A stretch of DNA of 64,000 nt from NCBI GenBank assembly GCA_030272585.1, contig BSYQ01000001.1:5890001-5954000 (forward strand), in the 5' to 3' direction. Position 1 is the stretch's first letter; every line of letters starts with the position of its first letter. A program made the position numbers and the translations under genes. This document shows, one piece after another, positions 1 through 13,310 of the stretch. This DNA is from Bryopsis sp. KO-2023. Lineage: Eukaryota > Chlorophyta > Ulvophyceae > Bryopsidales > Bryopsidaceae. The notes under the pieces are model-generated. The model did not search any database. It saw only the letters and a list, made by a program, of their open reading frames with translations, and had not been told where the DNA came from.

Positions 1-737
1 CATGTCATGGATCATTAATGGCCTTGGACCTGAAGGATTCAGGTTGAGCATGACGTCAATAACCTTTACATAACTTTATTTCAGTGAAAAGCTGTGGTTT
101 TCAAGAGATGCTCAGGGACAGTATTTGTGAAAGTGTGTTGTCTGATTTGCAAATCCCCTCTCCATCGAGCAAAAAGGTCGCAATTTTTTTTTTTAATTTT
201 TTGAACACAATACTGGGAGAAAGGCATCTCCTCCACTGAGTCAGATAATGTTTGTTTTCTTTGTTTTAAGCACGGGGTGTTTTCCCTCAGTCGAGACAGA
301 GAAAAAAAAACGATCCGAGAGTGAACTGCACTATGGAACGTTAAGAACTTCAAAGAATCTTATTGCGAGCTCAACGAATCGTTTGTCTTGAGTTTATTTC
401 GGAATCAGAAGAGGGTTGTTTTGGTTTTTCGCATGAGTTGGTCGATTCGTGTGCGAGTGGCACGGAGAAAAAAGAAGTAAAAATTATGTGGGAACCATCG
501 GCATTAGCGATGTCAATGAGGTAGTTAGCTACCCCATCGACGATCGAAATGCCGAAATTCCCATGGTGGGCGAATCCTGATCGGTTGACGAGACCCCCCG
601 GGATCAACCGGGGGACGACCTTGGTTGCACCATCGTTGCCATCATGGGTGCCAAGTGTCGTGCCAGAGTGGGGGCCACCCACTCTGGCGGATCAACGTCA
701 TGATCGAAAATATGTTTTGACCCGATTAGTGCCTGGT
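1..737. other. Left edge, no gene called
   Basis: I see no recognisable gene here. A minus-strand open frame (353 down to 81) stops directly before a minus-strand AATAAA at 75-80, so it could be the tail of a gene, but its protein is not recognisable. A GC-rich patch holds a small hairpin at 662-688 with an 11-bp stem around GGCCA. Confidence 0.3.
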
Positions 738-739
738 TA

Positions 740-1544
740 CCGTACGCACAGACTTCAATGTGCCGTTACGGTTACACTGAGGTTGGCACGGCACATCGTG
801 TTACGCGTTAATCAATTATGCTACGTACTTGTGTCTGTGTCCAGGCTGATTTAAAATATCACACTGTGATATCTGTGATATATGACTAAAATATCCCACT
901 GTCAAGCCTTAACATATTTAATATATTTCATTCTCTGAATTACATCTAAAACTCAATGAAAACAAAAACATCTATTGTAGGCTAATATTCTCGTTCATCA
1001 CAAACACTGCAACCAAAACACTTACGCCTAAGAGGCATGTCGCAAGTCTGACGAAACCATCATCAGAACAGTGTACTGTCCCCAAACCAGAAGTAATCCC
1101 AGCCTAGATCAGAATTGTCTTTGAATCAATAATTCTTATGTCCAAATAACCCTGACAGATCTGAACCCAGCCAAGTCCAGAAGTGTCCAAAAATAAACAA
1201 TAACGTACACATACTCCCAAAACAGATAGTTTAGGGGATAGTTGTGGATAGGCCTCATGTTCGTCATTTGAATGTGGTGTACAAGGAAATTCCAATTATA
1301 TTTTCTTGTTGGGGATTTCCAAGAGAAGGACAAAATACTGGAGGAGCAGAGTGCTCTTCTGGTCCAAAAAGACTAAATCTGGTGTTGGGTGGTTATTGTG
1401 GATTGTGGGTGTGATTTTGTTATTTTGATTGTTTTGTGGTGCACCTGGCACATTGGCACACATGTTACGCGTTACAACAAGCTTGGCACATCATCAAACA
1501 TTGTTACACTGAAATCACTGGCACATTGAAGTCTGTGCGTACGG
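740..1544. mobile_element. Non-autonomous inverted-repeat DNA transposon, 805 bp
   Basis: The ends are perfect 25-bp inverted repeats (740-764 and 1520-1544) that start CCGTACGCACAGACTTC. Both sides carry a TA dinucleotide (738-739, 1545-1546), which fits a TA target-site duplication. Just inside the ends, short motifs recur in opposite orientation, such as GGCAC and TTACGCGTTA (about 803 and 1466), as is usual for transposase-binding regions. No transposase frame is present, so it is a MITE-like or internally deleted element. The superfamily is not certain; TA duplication would fit Tc1/mariner-like or several other cut-and-paste families. It ends 155 bp before the NUP155 start codon and may lie in that promoter or 5' UTR. 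Confidence 0.85.
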
Positions 1545-1699
1545 TAGTTGATTTTTAAGTTCTCTCTCCTTTACATTTCAGAATTTTCCAGACAAACCTC
1601 GAAACAATTCCACATTCCTATGTCTGACACCAGCATTGGCACCAGGGTCCGTTTCTGTTCTTCGTTCGTTGAGGGGCGAGGTCGTTCACCGTTTGTCGA

Positions 1700-4600
1700 A
1701 TGGATCTCGGGTCTTTCGTGCAGTTCCCTACTCGTCGAGTGGATCTGTATGACGCCTTGGCGAGCACCTCAAGGGATGACAGAGCCTACACTGTTCCTGA
1801 ACGAGACGTGAGTTTCTTCTTGGCTCCTCGCCACCACATTTCGACAGTTTCTCCGAAAAGCAACAGGCACTGCAGTAATCATTTCCCCCGCTCCCAGGCG
1901 ATTTATTGCCTGATCCTGTCTTGGATGGCTTTCCTGTGGTGTGTTGAAGAAAATCAGTGCTAAATTAGTGTTTGGGATGTTGAAGTGGCCTGCTGCCTTC
2001 AAAGTGCTGCCCAATGGACTTACTGCTCTGCCAAGGAAAGTGGTGGAAGGAGGAAACAATGCGGATGTAGTCTGCAGGCTGGGGATATTGTCTGAGGTCG
2101 ACCTGGCGTGGAGCTCTGTGGACTCGACACTGTATCTGTGGAGGCTTGGGGCAAGTGGGTATGTCAAACTTGGTCAGCAGATTGAAGGAATGCATCCCGT
2201 CTATATGGAAGATAGGAAAACTGGTGGTGAATCCACTTTGACACGAAAATAAATAACTTCATAATTTTTATAAATGATTCACATGGGGTCAGCCAGCAAG
2301 CAAGAAAAAAAACCAGTGTCCCCTCTCGAAATGCAATGGCCTGGATATAGACTCACATGAAACTGTGAATGCTTTGCCCATTGTGACGTCTTGTTTGTTT
2401 TCTCGTTCGTCAGGAATATCATGCTGGAAAGGACGGTGCCAGGAACGATATGTTGTGTTTCCGTAGTGAAACCCAAGCCTAATATTTTCATGGAGAACAT
2501 AAAATATGTGTTAGTGGTGTGCACATATGAAGAGGTGTGTGTGTGTCCCTGGAGACCTAGCAAGTCTGGCTGCTGATTGTTGTTGCGGGCATTCGCACAG
2601 AACCTAGTCCCGAAAAGAATCGAAAAGTGTAATGCATCCTCCTTTAGCCGTGAGTGGTGCTCATGAGTTCATGAAAGACAAAAAAAATTTAATGAGTTCA
2701 AAATTCTGCTATCTTTTCCTCAGGTTTCGATGGTGGGCCTCATCTTTGATAACTACGGGACATCGATTGAAGTGCAGGAGCTGACATTCTACACATGTTC
2801 CCTCGACGGAGTTGCTATTCAATCGTTGGTTGGGACGAAACAGGGGAGGATATTCATGGGCTCCGTGGAAGGAATTGTGTACGAGTTGTACTACAGCTCA
2901 GGGTCGGGAATTCTCTGGTCAAACCCACTCTGCCGAAAGGTGTGGTTTAACTATGGTTTGGAATCAGTTTTTGCACTTTTGTGAGTCTGGATCCTTCGCT
3001 GGTTTCACTCCAAAAACTGCTTTTCATTGGACACTCTGGCTGCATGATTTTTCGTTGTTGAAAAATTTTCTTTGCATAATCCCTTTCAACAGAATGGTGT
3101 TGAATGGTTGAGAGAGAGAGTCAATTTTTGCGATTGTGTGAATATGCAGGTTTCCATCAACGGGAATTTCTTGTCACGATTTTTGAAACGAAGCGATGGC
3201 AGGAGCATCATCCAGTTGCTGTTGGATGACCACAGAATGATTCTCTATTCGTTGGATGATTCTGGAAGAATACAGGTAAGCAGCATAGTCGACATATTGT
3301 TTCTATTTTGTCCCCCGTTAATCAATGAAAATTTATTACACAACTAAGGCAAAACACCCCGACATTGTTTTCCCCCGCATTAACCTGAAGAAACTTTCAC
3401 CGCTGAGTTCTCTCCACCTGCCGTCTGTGTCTGGGCTAGAATTCACATGTGCTTAGCAGTTCTATTGACAAATCTGTGAAATCTGCAAATATGTTTTGTT
3501 TTTTATGGAATGTGTGAATTTTTTTTTCAGGCTTATGACCTGGGCCCCAAGGGAGATTCGTTCCCAAGGAATTTCGCCCAATGCACAAACTTCTTTGCAC
3601 AGGCTGCCAAAGCTGTATCTGGGAGGGACATTTTTGCGATTGCCAGCGACAGAAGGGTGGTTTCCATATCCGTCATACGTAAGCTATCCTCCCCAAGGGG
3701 CAGAGAAAACCATCATCACAGTAACCCATCCCCTACATCCATTTTTTTGTGGGAAATCAAAATCCATCTTGCACATCTTGAAAACATGTGTGGAAATCTT
3801 TGCCAAGGGGGTTACCCTGTTCATTTCGAAATGCTAATAATTTCAGTCAATATTCTTTTTTTAATTTTCCATTGCAATATTTTTTTGATTGCTTTTATTT
3901 ATTTATTTGGAACATTTGTTATTTTTACCCACTCAGGGTTAGTCTTTCAAGGTCTGACTCGATCAACCGGAAGTCATTAATTGCCTGGGCGCCTGTGGCT
4001 TGGGTGGATGTAGCGGCATGATGTCAGTCTGACATGCTTTTATTTGGGTGTCTTACAGCGAGGTCTGAATCTTGGCAAATAAGTCTGATGGCCGTGACAT
4101 CAGATGGACACAGAGTGTATTTCAACCATGTGCGGTACGAAGGTGGAGAATGGTTCGCTGGGCTGTCCCCGAAAGCTGAGTTGAAGGCACTCTTCGTTCG
4201 TTCAGCACCCCAGCCAAGCGATATGATGGGGCCGGGTAGAGGGAATTCGTTGTGCGAAAGGTGAGGTCACTTCAGTCGAAACATGTTGCAAATCTGTCTG
4301 TGTGATCTTTGTCCCCCCCTAAAATAGAAGGGTTTTTGGAGTTTTGTAAAGAAACACCACAACTAACGAGCCCCCGCCACCATGTGTGTGCGTGTGTGTT
4401 TTTGTTAGGGATTCTTCCGTGTTCCAATCGGTTTCTTTCTCTGGTGGTGTGCTGCTTGCTGTTTCTGCAGACAACGAAACGGCTTCGACTGAAATCGCAG
4501 CTTATTTGACTGTCTCAAATCAAGATGAAGCTAACCTGGAAACAGCTCAAAGTACAGGGCTGAGGGAACACCTCCTGCGCGGTGCTGTTGAGATCGAAGG

Positions 4601-7600
4601 CAAGAGGAAAAAGGACCAAACAGAACAGGCAGAATTTGAAAACCGATCTTGGGCTCTGCTTGGCATGTTTTTCTGGGATTATGTCGTGAAAAACATGTAT
4701 TGGTGGAACCTACCCAACATCGCCTTTTCCTGCAATATAGGTACAGCAGTGCAAGTCGTCGAGCTGAAGAGGTCTCCACACCAGGAAGCATTCGATTTTT
4801 CAAACCATGGCCAGATGCCCTGGGACGAATTATCTGCGCAGATATTCTCTCCACGACTTCGATTCGGCTTGGTCACTTCACGGTGCTCTGTGATTTTCGA
4901 GAAAGCATGGCCAGTTGATGTTCTGGCTGGGATGCTGGCAGAAAACAATCTCGATGCAATTCGGGCATTCTTTACAGCTCACGGCCCAGCAAACGCTGCA
5001 GCGATGTGTTTTCAATTGGCAGCATCGCCTCCGGAGGGAGTTCACCGGGTATGTTTTTGCCTCGGTGATCCTTTCTCATTTGTTTTCGCCTTGGTGATTC
5101 TTTCTCATTAGAACTCAAGCACTTGATCGACCCTAGTGAATCACATGCAAACGAGACATTTTGACATTGGAACCTACCAAGATTTCGGGTCCTGCTTCTC
5201 TATCATTTTATCTCGGCTTGCGACACATCACCTTTGGAATTATCTCAAAGAATTTGAATTTCCTGAGCTTGGAAAAAAAAATTCTGTTTCAGATATGCCG
5301 AACTGTGGAAGTGAGGTTTTTATGCTTCTAATTTGGTCAAAACTGTTGCTTCCAAAGGATGCATATTTTTTGGAGCCAGCAGGCCATTACTGATTGTTTC
5401 GTGGCGGCCATTCATGGTCGGGGCTGATGCAGTTAAACTGACAGGGTCCTGTCTATGTCTAGGATGTTGGCCGGGCAGCCGCCAGACTGCTTTCGAACAA
5501 ATTCTTTGGTGGTGAGCCGAAACTGGTCAAACTGGGCGGTGAACAAGATGGTGCTCACAGAGGGGGCCCGACACGGTCATTCTCTGGCTTTCTGTTGGAA
5601 ACTGGCAATGGTTCAGCCATTCAAGGCTCCGCAGCCTTTCATGGTTTGAAACTGTATGTTGTTCGTTTGATTGAACTTCTTTGGAGGGACAGATTGTTCA
5701 AGGAAGCATCGAAAGGAAAACTGGTGGTGTGCAACTGGAGCCCTGACATGATTGAGGTATGGGAATCCCAAGTCTTTTTATGTTTGAAACTGCATTCATT
5801 TTGTGCAAATGACAAAAATGTCCCTAGAGATGTGTGCGAAAAGGAACCACAAATGTTGCAAGCCAAGTTTAAACAGGCTAGAAAGCGAAGGCGATTTTTT
5901 CTGCTGCTTTTGCAGTGGTTTGGAAGGCGATGCCAGGAAGGTTTGGCTGCGACTGATTTCCTGTTGAAGAGGTGGGGACGTGAAAACTTTGGGAATAACG
6001 TCTCGGCGTTGACTTCCACCCCACAGCAAGTGGAAACAAAAGAGGTCTTGAAGGCAAGGTGAGGAATTTGACATCTATTTGATTGATTGATCGAGGCACG
6101 AGCTTCATCCCTTCACGGCCCCCCCGCAAAACAATAATTAATTAATTATAATAACTTAAGAATGGAAGGAAAAATCCTTTTTTACAATATTTGTGCCTGA
6201 AATAGGAAGATATTAATTCCTGATGCAATATGTACTTATTTAAAAAACAAATTCAGGGAAGACTCCTGTGTTCCTGGTGGGGAAGAGGATCCATGGTGGG
6301 AAGGTGTTTTATACTTGGACAATGGATTATACTAATTTTGTGCTTTTCTACCAGGTATCTGTTGAAGAGGACTGGTGATGTGATGGGCTTGTTGCAAGTG
6401 CTGATGAGCCAAAATCTCAACCGAATCATGACACGGCTGTCCCCCGATATTATCAAAGGATTCAAGAACTTGGTATGTCCTGTTTTTTTTTTCTTTGAAG
6501 AACTTTCTGGAAAACATAGAATAGTTCCACAACGGGGGATTTTTCTTTTTCGACCGCTCCCTCTCTATCGAATGTATTTTTTTCTTTCGTGTCCAAATCT
6601 TTTTTTTCGATGCTTTTGCCACAAGAAATAATTTATGGAATACGAGTATTTCGACAAAAATCAACTCCATGGTTCCCCAGTCGCAGGAAAGTTTTGTTGG
6701 AGTTAGGGTGGCTGGTTTGTGATTTGAGAAGTTTGCTTTTTTTTTGCAGAAATTGATGGACATGGTGTTGGAGGAAAACCTCAGCAGCTCGATGGAAGCT
6801 TTGATCACTGAGGTGACCTCAGAAACAAGGGAGTGGTCGGATGTCATCATCAACAGGCTCAACGTGGAGGCCTCCTCGTTCTTCAGCAAAAACAAAGCCA
6901 CTTACCTGAAGGTACCAGGAATCGAACCTGCATCAACAAAGCAACAGTCGTCACAACAATTGAGAATGTTGAGAATGTCCTATGTTTTTTGACAGGCTTT
7001 TCGAACTATGCAAGCTGCGATCGTTGAGAATAGGCGAAACCACCAGCAGAAGGTTGAAGTCGAAGACGCAGTGGCACTGATGAAAACAGTCCCACAAGAA
7101 GTTAATGTTCGAGAGGTGGCAGATGCTCTTTTCTTGGCAGGGCACATTGAGGTGACTCTGTCCTGAATTTCGTGTTTTTTTAATATCTTAGTTGATTTTG
7201 TTCATTGATGCATTGGTGATGGAGTCGAAACCTATCCACTGCTCTGATTCTATCGAGCCAGAATTCTCATTCCTTTCATCTTTCATTTTGCAGAGCTTCG
7301 TGACCGTATGTCTGACTGTGGCTGCTGCTTGTGGGACCGACCGTCCCTCTGAAACAATCATCGAAGTGGTGGAGCCGCCGAGATTCTCCAGCCGAAAAGA
7401 ATTGTGTTACGAAATTCTCTTCAAAGCTGTGCATGAACTGCTTCAAATAGGCAATGCTGAGGGGCGGCCAGGAAAATGGAGCAAAGATTTGGAGAGATTG
7501 TTGCAGGTAATGAGTACGACTGCATCATCTCTCGGCAGCTTGGTATTGATTTGTGCCATCTCCGTAAATACTCATTTTGGGGTGTTTCTTTTTTGTATTT

Positions 7601-9232
7601 GGCAGGCTGCTTTGGCTTCAAAAGATCATCAATTCATTGCACAGCTGTTTGAAGAGTTTGGCAGGGACACTCTGGGGGGGTCATACCTCATCACCATGAA
7701 CACACCTGATGTGGCAAAATTTCTCAGAAAGAAGGCAGGGTTGGATCAGCATGCGTCAGTATTCGACACCATGACCGATGCGCAAACCCACTATGTGAAA
7801 CTCCTGGCGAAGTACCTTTCCCAAAGAAATCAGTATTCCGAGGCAGCTCAGGTTTATCAGACTTTGGCCGACAGGAGGCCGGCTGATGGAGAGAGCATTG
7901 TGGAATTGGAGGAGCGGCTGCTGATGTTGAATTGTGCCCAGAATCAAGTGAGGCCTTTTTATGGTTCGATTCTATAAGACCTTTATTCGCCATAATTTTA
8001 CTCCAGGGACGGTATGCTGCGTGTTTGAAAAAACTGAAGTTTTCGGAACATGCAATGACCCGTGTGCTTTTACTGTGGTTGAAAAGCCGACAGCTGCCTT
8101 ATTGAGTAACTCTGGGAAATTCCGTTTGTTGCTCTGCATCGTAGATGTGCTGTGTCGGGAAGGGCTCCCCAGATATTGACGACTCGATCAAAATCATGGA
8201 ACTTCAAATACGCTTGAGAGATCACTTTGAGGCGAATCCTGACGAGGCCCCTGATATGAGATCGAGTTCGATTCGTACCCAAGCATTGGATGTCGCCAAA
8301 ATAGTAAACCAATTTGCGGCTCCATACAAGGTATACTGTCTGTTAGTCATTCAAAAGGATTCCTCACTCCATGCTGTTGCAACGGTATTTTTGGGTTTGG
8401 AAGCAGTCGGATTTGGCAGCAGTCAAATACATCATACTGTAAATTGTGTTTCACGTCAAATTTTTGGTACAGCACCATGCAACTGCAAATTGTGATTCAT
8501 GTTGGGTTAACTTACCGATGCCAATGTCAAGTGGGTGTTTGTATCTGGTGGGATATTAATCTTTCGTCAATTTTCTCGTAGCTGTACAGCTTCATACTGG
8601 AGGCCCTTACTTTCATCGATGACGAGATTCCACCGCGCCAACCCAGAGGCTTGTGGCAGCTTCACTTGAAATCTGTCTGGGAGGAATCTGATGAAGATCT
8701 TGTGGAAGTATGTGAAGCTGTGAAAAATGTGGGCAAGCTGGTTTCAGACAGCACAATCTGCTTTCCCTCGGGCTACATCTGTTTCCTGTTGGAATCCCTG
8801 ATTCTTGGCATCTGGCCTGTACCGGGAGGGGTACGGTGCCCATCACCGGAAGCAAAATTGTTCGTTCAAGCCGCGCTGTTTGTTGCGTTGGATGGCATGT
8901 GGTCGAAAGTAATAAAAGCCTACAGAGATTGCTTGAGGAGTGAGTTGAGGGACGTTCGGCTGCACCGGTCACGTAGACCACCCCAACTGCAACTGGAGGT
9001 TTTGAAATCGATGGCGGCCATCTTTGAGCAGATCTGTGCTGATCCGTTTTTCCCGAGCGATGATGAAGAGAAGGGGATGTCGGGGGAAACGTTTGCAAGT
9101 TTTCTAGATGAATGTTTGGGGAGTGCGAGGGATTTACGGCGATCGATCAATCAAGCGGAGGTAGACTCTCTGGTGGCATCGTTTCAACAAATCAAACGGG
9201 CGAGCTCTGAAAAATGTGGGGCCGGGAGATAA
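1700..9232 (+). CDS. NUP155: Nucleoporin NUP155 (inner-ring scaffold)
   Basis: This many-exon gene encodes the large inner-ring scaffold nucleoporin of the NUP155/NUP170 family, which anchors the pore to the nuclear envelope. The first exon is 1700-1807; its ATG is the first in a frame closed by a stop at 1670. Clear early exons are 2414-2534, 2724-~2937, 3150-3275, 3531-3678 and 4059-4260. They match the N-terminal beta-propeller in order: AWSSVDSTLYLW, VVKPKPNIF, DGVAIQSLVGTKQGRIFM and AYDLGPKG. Later exons give the alpha-solenoid, including HGLKLYVVRLIELLW (~5640-5690) and YLSQRNQYSEAAQVYQTLAD (~7820-7870). The last exon, ending at 9232, is the conserved C-terminal region. The product is about 1,250 residues, close to the family size. 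Some internal borders, such as around 1947 and 4667-4739, are uncertain. Confidence 0.93.
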
Positions 9233-9966
9233 TAGAGACGGCATGGATGGAAAGTTGAAAATACAGAACTTGGTAGTAAAGAAGTCGGGAATATAGATAG
9301 ATGGGATGGGTTGAGCAGGTCTTCGATGATAGTTGGGCGCAGTGGTAGAATGTCAGTGGTAGAATAGAATCCATCTATGTTACTTTCAATCGAAAAGCAC
9401 TCCTTAACTGACGATCACCGGTCCAATCGATCAAGACACGTGTAAGTTTGCATGGCTTTCCTTCCACAAAATCCTTGTGTATGGAGACCATCCCTTGTTG
9501 GGAACTTTTAATGGGTTTTCCCAACAGATGTGAAATATGAATTGATGCCAACATCATTGGACACATTGGATGATCAAAATCCACCAGCAATTGTATGCTC
9601 ATAAAAATTCTCAGGTGGTAATTATCACCATAGGGGACCTGGGAAATACCATTAATAGAATAGAACACGGTGAAGAATTTGAGCAACAGACAGGTTGAAA
9701 ACGAAGGAAAGATTTTGGAATGATATCCACAGGCAGACGAGAGTAGCAACAATCCACAAAAACCAACAAAAGACGCATGTCAAAAGGATGGCCAAATCCA
9801 CATCAATATGTAATCTCAACATGCTATTTCAAAAAACCAAGGGGGTTGGAGGCCAACCATTGCGTTTGGTTCTATGTCAAATCAAACCAGGACAAACATC
9901 CACCACTCTGACTAATCCTTTCCCCATGACTCAACCCTCTTCTCCCTTCATTCCTTATTTTCACAC
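9233..9966. other. NUP155 3' flank, no gene
   Basis: This is NUP155 downstream sequence. A 125-codon minus-strand open frame at 9375-9752 has no recognisable family and no splice context, so I do not call it. Nothing else is evident. Confidence 0.4.
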
Positions 9967-9968
9967 TA

Positions 9969-10325
9969 CCGTAAAAGTCTGAAAATAAGCCCCGGGCGTA
10001 TAGCATAGTAAGCCCTAAAAAGGGGGCGTATACATGGGCAGGGGCTTATATTCGGGCAGGGGCGTATACACGGATCAACTTCGACTTCGTCGATCCAGTG
10101 GATGAAAGCGCGCCGAAGTGCTCCGTTTATGTTTCGGAACTCTCGAGTGTGAGTATTAGGCAGTAGTAGTCAATCGAACATGTTGCTGGGGATGTCATTG
10201 CGCGAGACGCGAGTTGTACGAACAGGGGGGCGTATACACGGACCACGAGTGTTGTTTTTCGTACCGGGGCGTATACACGGGGGGGGGCGTTATTTGAGGG
10301 GGGGCTTATTTTCAGACTTTTACGG
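9969..10325. mobile_element. MITE, 357 bp, 25-bp perfect TIRs
   Basis: Perfect 25-bp terminal inverted repeats (9969-9993 and 10301-10325) begin CCGTAAAAGTCTGAAAATAA. TA dinucleotides flank both ends (9967-9968, 10326-10327), consistent with a TA target-site duplication. Inside, the motif GGGGCGTATACACGG or a close variant recurs four times in the same orientation (about 10022, 10060, 10227 and 10265), in the manner of subterminal transposase-binding repeats. There is no coding capacity. The first five TIR bases (CCGTA) and the TA target match the element at 740-1544, so both could use related transposases although the rest of the TIRs differs. Confidence 0.9.
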
Positions 10326-10945
10326 TAATCCATGATGTCTCCATCTGCCTTCGACCTCTACTCTACTCATCAACTCTTTGCTTGTGGAATTCCACAATAG
10401 ACCGCTGGGTTTAAATGGCAGTTGGCTGAGCCGTTTCAGATCAACTGTCAAGACTTACAGGGGCAGGAACCAACAAGTGACGACTCTGGCTCACTCTTCA
10501 ACAGCAAGTTGCAGCATTCTGTGGGAAAATAACAAAAGCTGGCCTTCAGTCAAGCAAAAGAAAAAGAAAAAAAACACCATCCCAATTTAAAGGTTTTGCT
10601 CGTGTCGGTGACAGAAAGACAAGGAAATCTGCAAATTAAAAAAAGGAATCCTACCCCCCTCCCAATTTTTCCAACCCATTTTGAAAACACTATAAATCAG
10701 TTACAATGAAGTCAAAATATTGAAACACCTTCACCTACTCGGATCGTTGAGCTCCCAGGCAGCAATCACATCCACAGCAATTTGCCGATTCTTTATTTCT
10801 TCAGTGGGCCACAGTCCCCTTCAGCTCGTTTTATTTTCGATTTTACATCTTTTTGCCATGATTTGCAGTGCATCATCTCAGACTGCAAGCAATGATATCT
10901 CCGGCCAACTCTTAGCTTTCGTCGCTCGCTTTCCCAAAATTTATG

Positions 10946-12257
10946 TTACCTGCAAAGGAAGCAATTTAAAAAAACATCAAGAAGATGAAGCCCTGACACT
11001 TGCACAGTTGCTTTGTTTCTGTGATATGTTGGGTCAGAATGAGGCAGTTTTTTTTCTCTTAATTCTGCTGGGACACACTGTTGAAGGCAAGCATGGTGTG
11101 AGGATGATCGGTCCAAGTGCTTTACAACCAAAGATATTTTTGCTGAATTGATAGTCACCTGAGATCTCTGGCACCCCACTCCAGCCGTGGCACTTACAAC
11201 ATCTGGAGTTTGACTCGATCTGTTCTTCTATACTTTTTTACTCCGAGAATTTTGTCCACAAAAATTTCCCCAGGCCAGGAATCTGCTCTTGATGACTTCC
11301 TTTTCCACATGACCAGCCTCTTTTTTCCAGTAGTACAATACATCCCATTCTTCCTTCTCATTGTCCCAAAGCTTTCTAACTGGCCACAGCGTAAAAAAAT
11401 ATGGTGAGCTCATCAATCACTGTCCCAGCAGCCCATTTACTTTGAACATACGGACCTTTCAAAACAAATCCAACATCTCCAAGCCAGGGTTGGGTTTTTT
11501 TTAGATCCTGAAAGCTTTGCCATTCACATATTCTCACCTTCTTTGATGACCACAGATCTTGGGCCAGCATTTCTCGAAACAATGTGTGCTGGCCAGTCCT
11601 TGCTTCTTCCAAAAATCTGTTTATCATACCCTTACACATGCTTCCAAAGTGTATGTTTTCTACCAACAATATTTTGATTCATCTTCAATTATGCTTTCTG
11701 CTCCAGCCTTAAATAAAACCCCATGCTTGGCTGATGTGTGGCACTCCATTGCCGCTCCACAGTGTTGAAAAAAATTGAAAAAAGGAGAGAAAATCCATTC
11801 CTTGAGTGTCATAAGATACTTTGTATGTTGTCGATCGACTTCCTTAAGATTCACCAGAGTGTGTTGAGCTGCATTGATGAAGTAAAAACCTTCCAGAAGA
11901 GGTGAATTTCCATTGAGAAAAATTTCGGCGTTGGCCAGCCAGTTTGAAGCTTTGCATTGAGTATCGAGATAAGCTTGATATCAAGTCTTTCGCGAAACAA
12001 ATAAAAAACTGAGCCTGATCTGTATTGTGAAGCGCTTTCGTTAATTTCACAGTTTTCCAAGAAAAACAACTCGATGATTCATTGATGGACTGGATGTCTG
12101 ACCTCACATTTTGATGAGCCAGAATTTGAAACCACAACAGTTGAAAATGATGCATAAAACAAAATCCTTTGCTTGCTTGTTTACCCGTTGCAGCCGACAT
12201 TTTTACGCAATGCAAGCCAATGTTGCAGCTCTGTTGAGAAGCAGATCTCCTCGACAT
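10946..12257 (-). pseudogene. Decayed unrecognised coding region
   Basis: The minus strand holds several adjacent coding-like stretches, the clearest at 11376-11669, 11660-11854 and 11844-12257. Their composition is protein-like, but they lie in different frames and I see no good splice sites between them. The region looks like an old gene or mobile-element gene with several breaks. The family is not recognised: I see no reverse transcriptase, integrase or transposase signature. It sits within a patch of inverted-repeat elements, which favours a mobile origin, but this is inference. Confidence 0.3.
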
Positions 12258-13310
12258 TCATTGCAAAAAGACTTGATCTTGTGAACTCTCCATTTCCTTT
12301 CAACTTGAGGGATGCACAATATCTCTTGAATTTTCTCCACAGTTTGCAGCAGCTTTGCTTTGGTTGTGATCTTAAAAACGTAGAGATCTTGAGATTTAAT
12401 GGGTCGTTAAAGGACTTCCATACAACCCATTTTTGAATGAAAGAACAAGCAGTTGAGATATGCCTCGGATGGAATCGAGCACAAATTTTGATATTTTTCT
12501 TTTTTCAGCAGGAAAGGTACTTGCAATTGAACTTACTCAGGATTTTTTGAAAAACGACGCTTCAAGGATTGCTTTCGAAATACTCGTTGATTTTGGTAGA
12601 ATTGTGTTTCCACCCAGCTCCAAACAGAACCTTTGGACTTGGCGACTGAAACATTCTCAACAGGACGGAGTGATAAAACATCTTGACATTTTGATTCATT
12701 GGAATTTTGCGAAATGATTGAGCACCAAGCAAGTCTTGGGGATTAAGTGCAATGCAGTTGATGGATTGCTGATATCATCCAAAAAATAAGTACCAGACTT
12801 GCTTTCTTCAAGCCGAGCGTTGAATATTATTGATGCCTCTGATTGCATTTTGGCTTGATCTTGATCCACGTATCCCAGCAGCTTCGACGTTTCACCCCAC
12901 AAGGCAGCATTTCTGAGTCACCTGCACATATCAAAACACACTCAGGACCTCACTGGTGCTCAAACTCAACATAAAAAACTGAACTGTACTAAACAAATGA
13001 CAAATATTAAAAAAAAAAGAAGCAATCAGGAACAAAGTCCAAGCGTACTCAGAAGATTTTATGTACCTTTTCGGAAGAAAGATAATAGAAGTTCAGTCTG
13101 ATGCGATTGCCTGGCTGACGGTCAGACATCCACTCCTCACAAGCAGCCTTTGGTCCAATGCTTCTCATCCCAGTTTCTGACCCTCCGCATCTTCATAGGC
13201 AGGCAGCACTCCCTTTCCCTGGCTTTCAACGCCTCCAGCGCGTTTCTCTGGCTTCATTTCTTACCTACCAACTATTTCCTTCCTTTTTTTTTTTTTTTTT
13301 AAACCCTCAC
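12258..13310. other. Spacer in accessory patch
   Basis: AT-rich spacer with short uninformative open frames (e.g. 12460-12717, +) and homopolymer runs, including a T tract near 13285-13300. No gene or RNA is recognised. Confidence 0.35.

Noticed and set aside
371-682. Minus-strand 103-codon frame near the left edge
   Set aside because: No recognisable motif; GC-rich hairpin sequence alone can keep the frame open.
6902-6925. Minus-strand GGTTCGATTCCTGGT, resembling a tRNA T-arm
   Set aside because: No matching acceptor, D-arm or anticodon arm fits around it, and it overlaps a NUP155 splice donor.
9375-9752. Minus-strand 125-codon frame as a retroelement gene
   Set aside because: No catalytic motif can be seen and it lacks flanking repeats.
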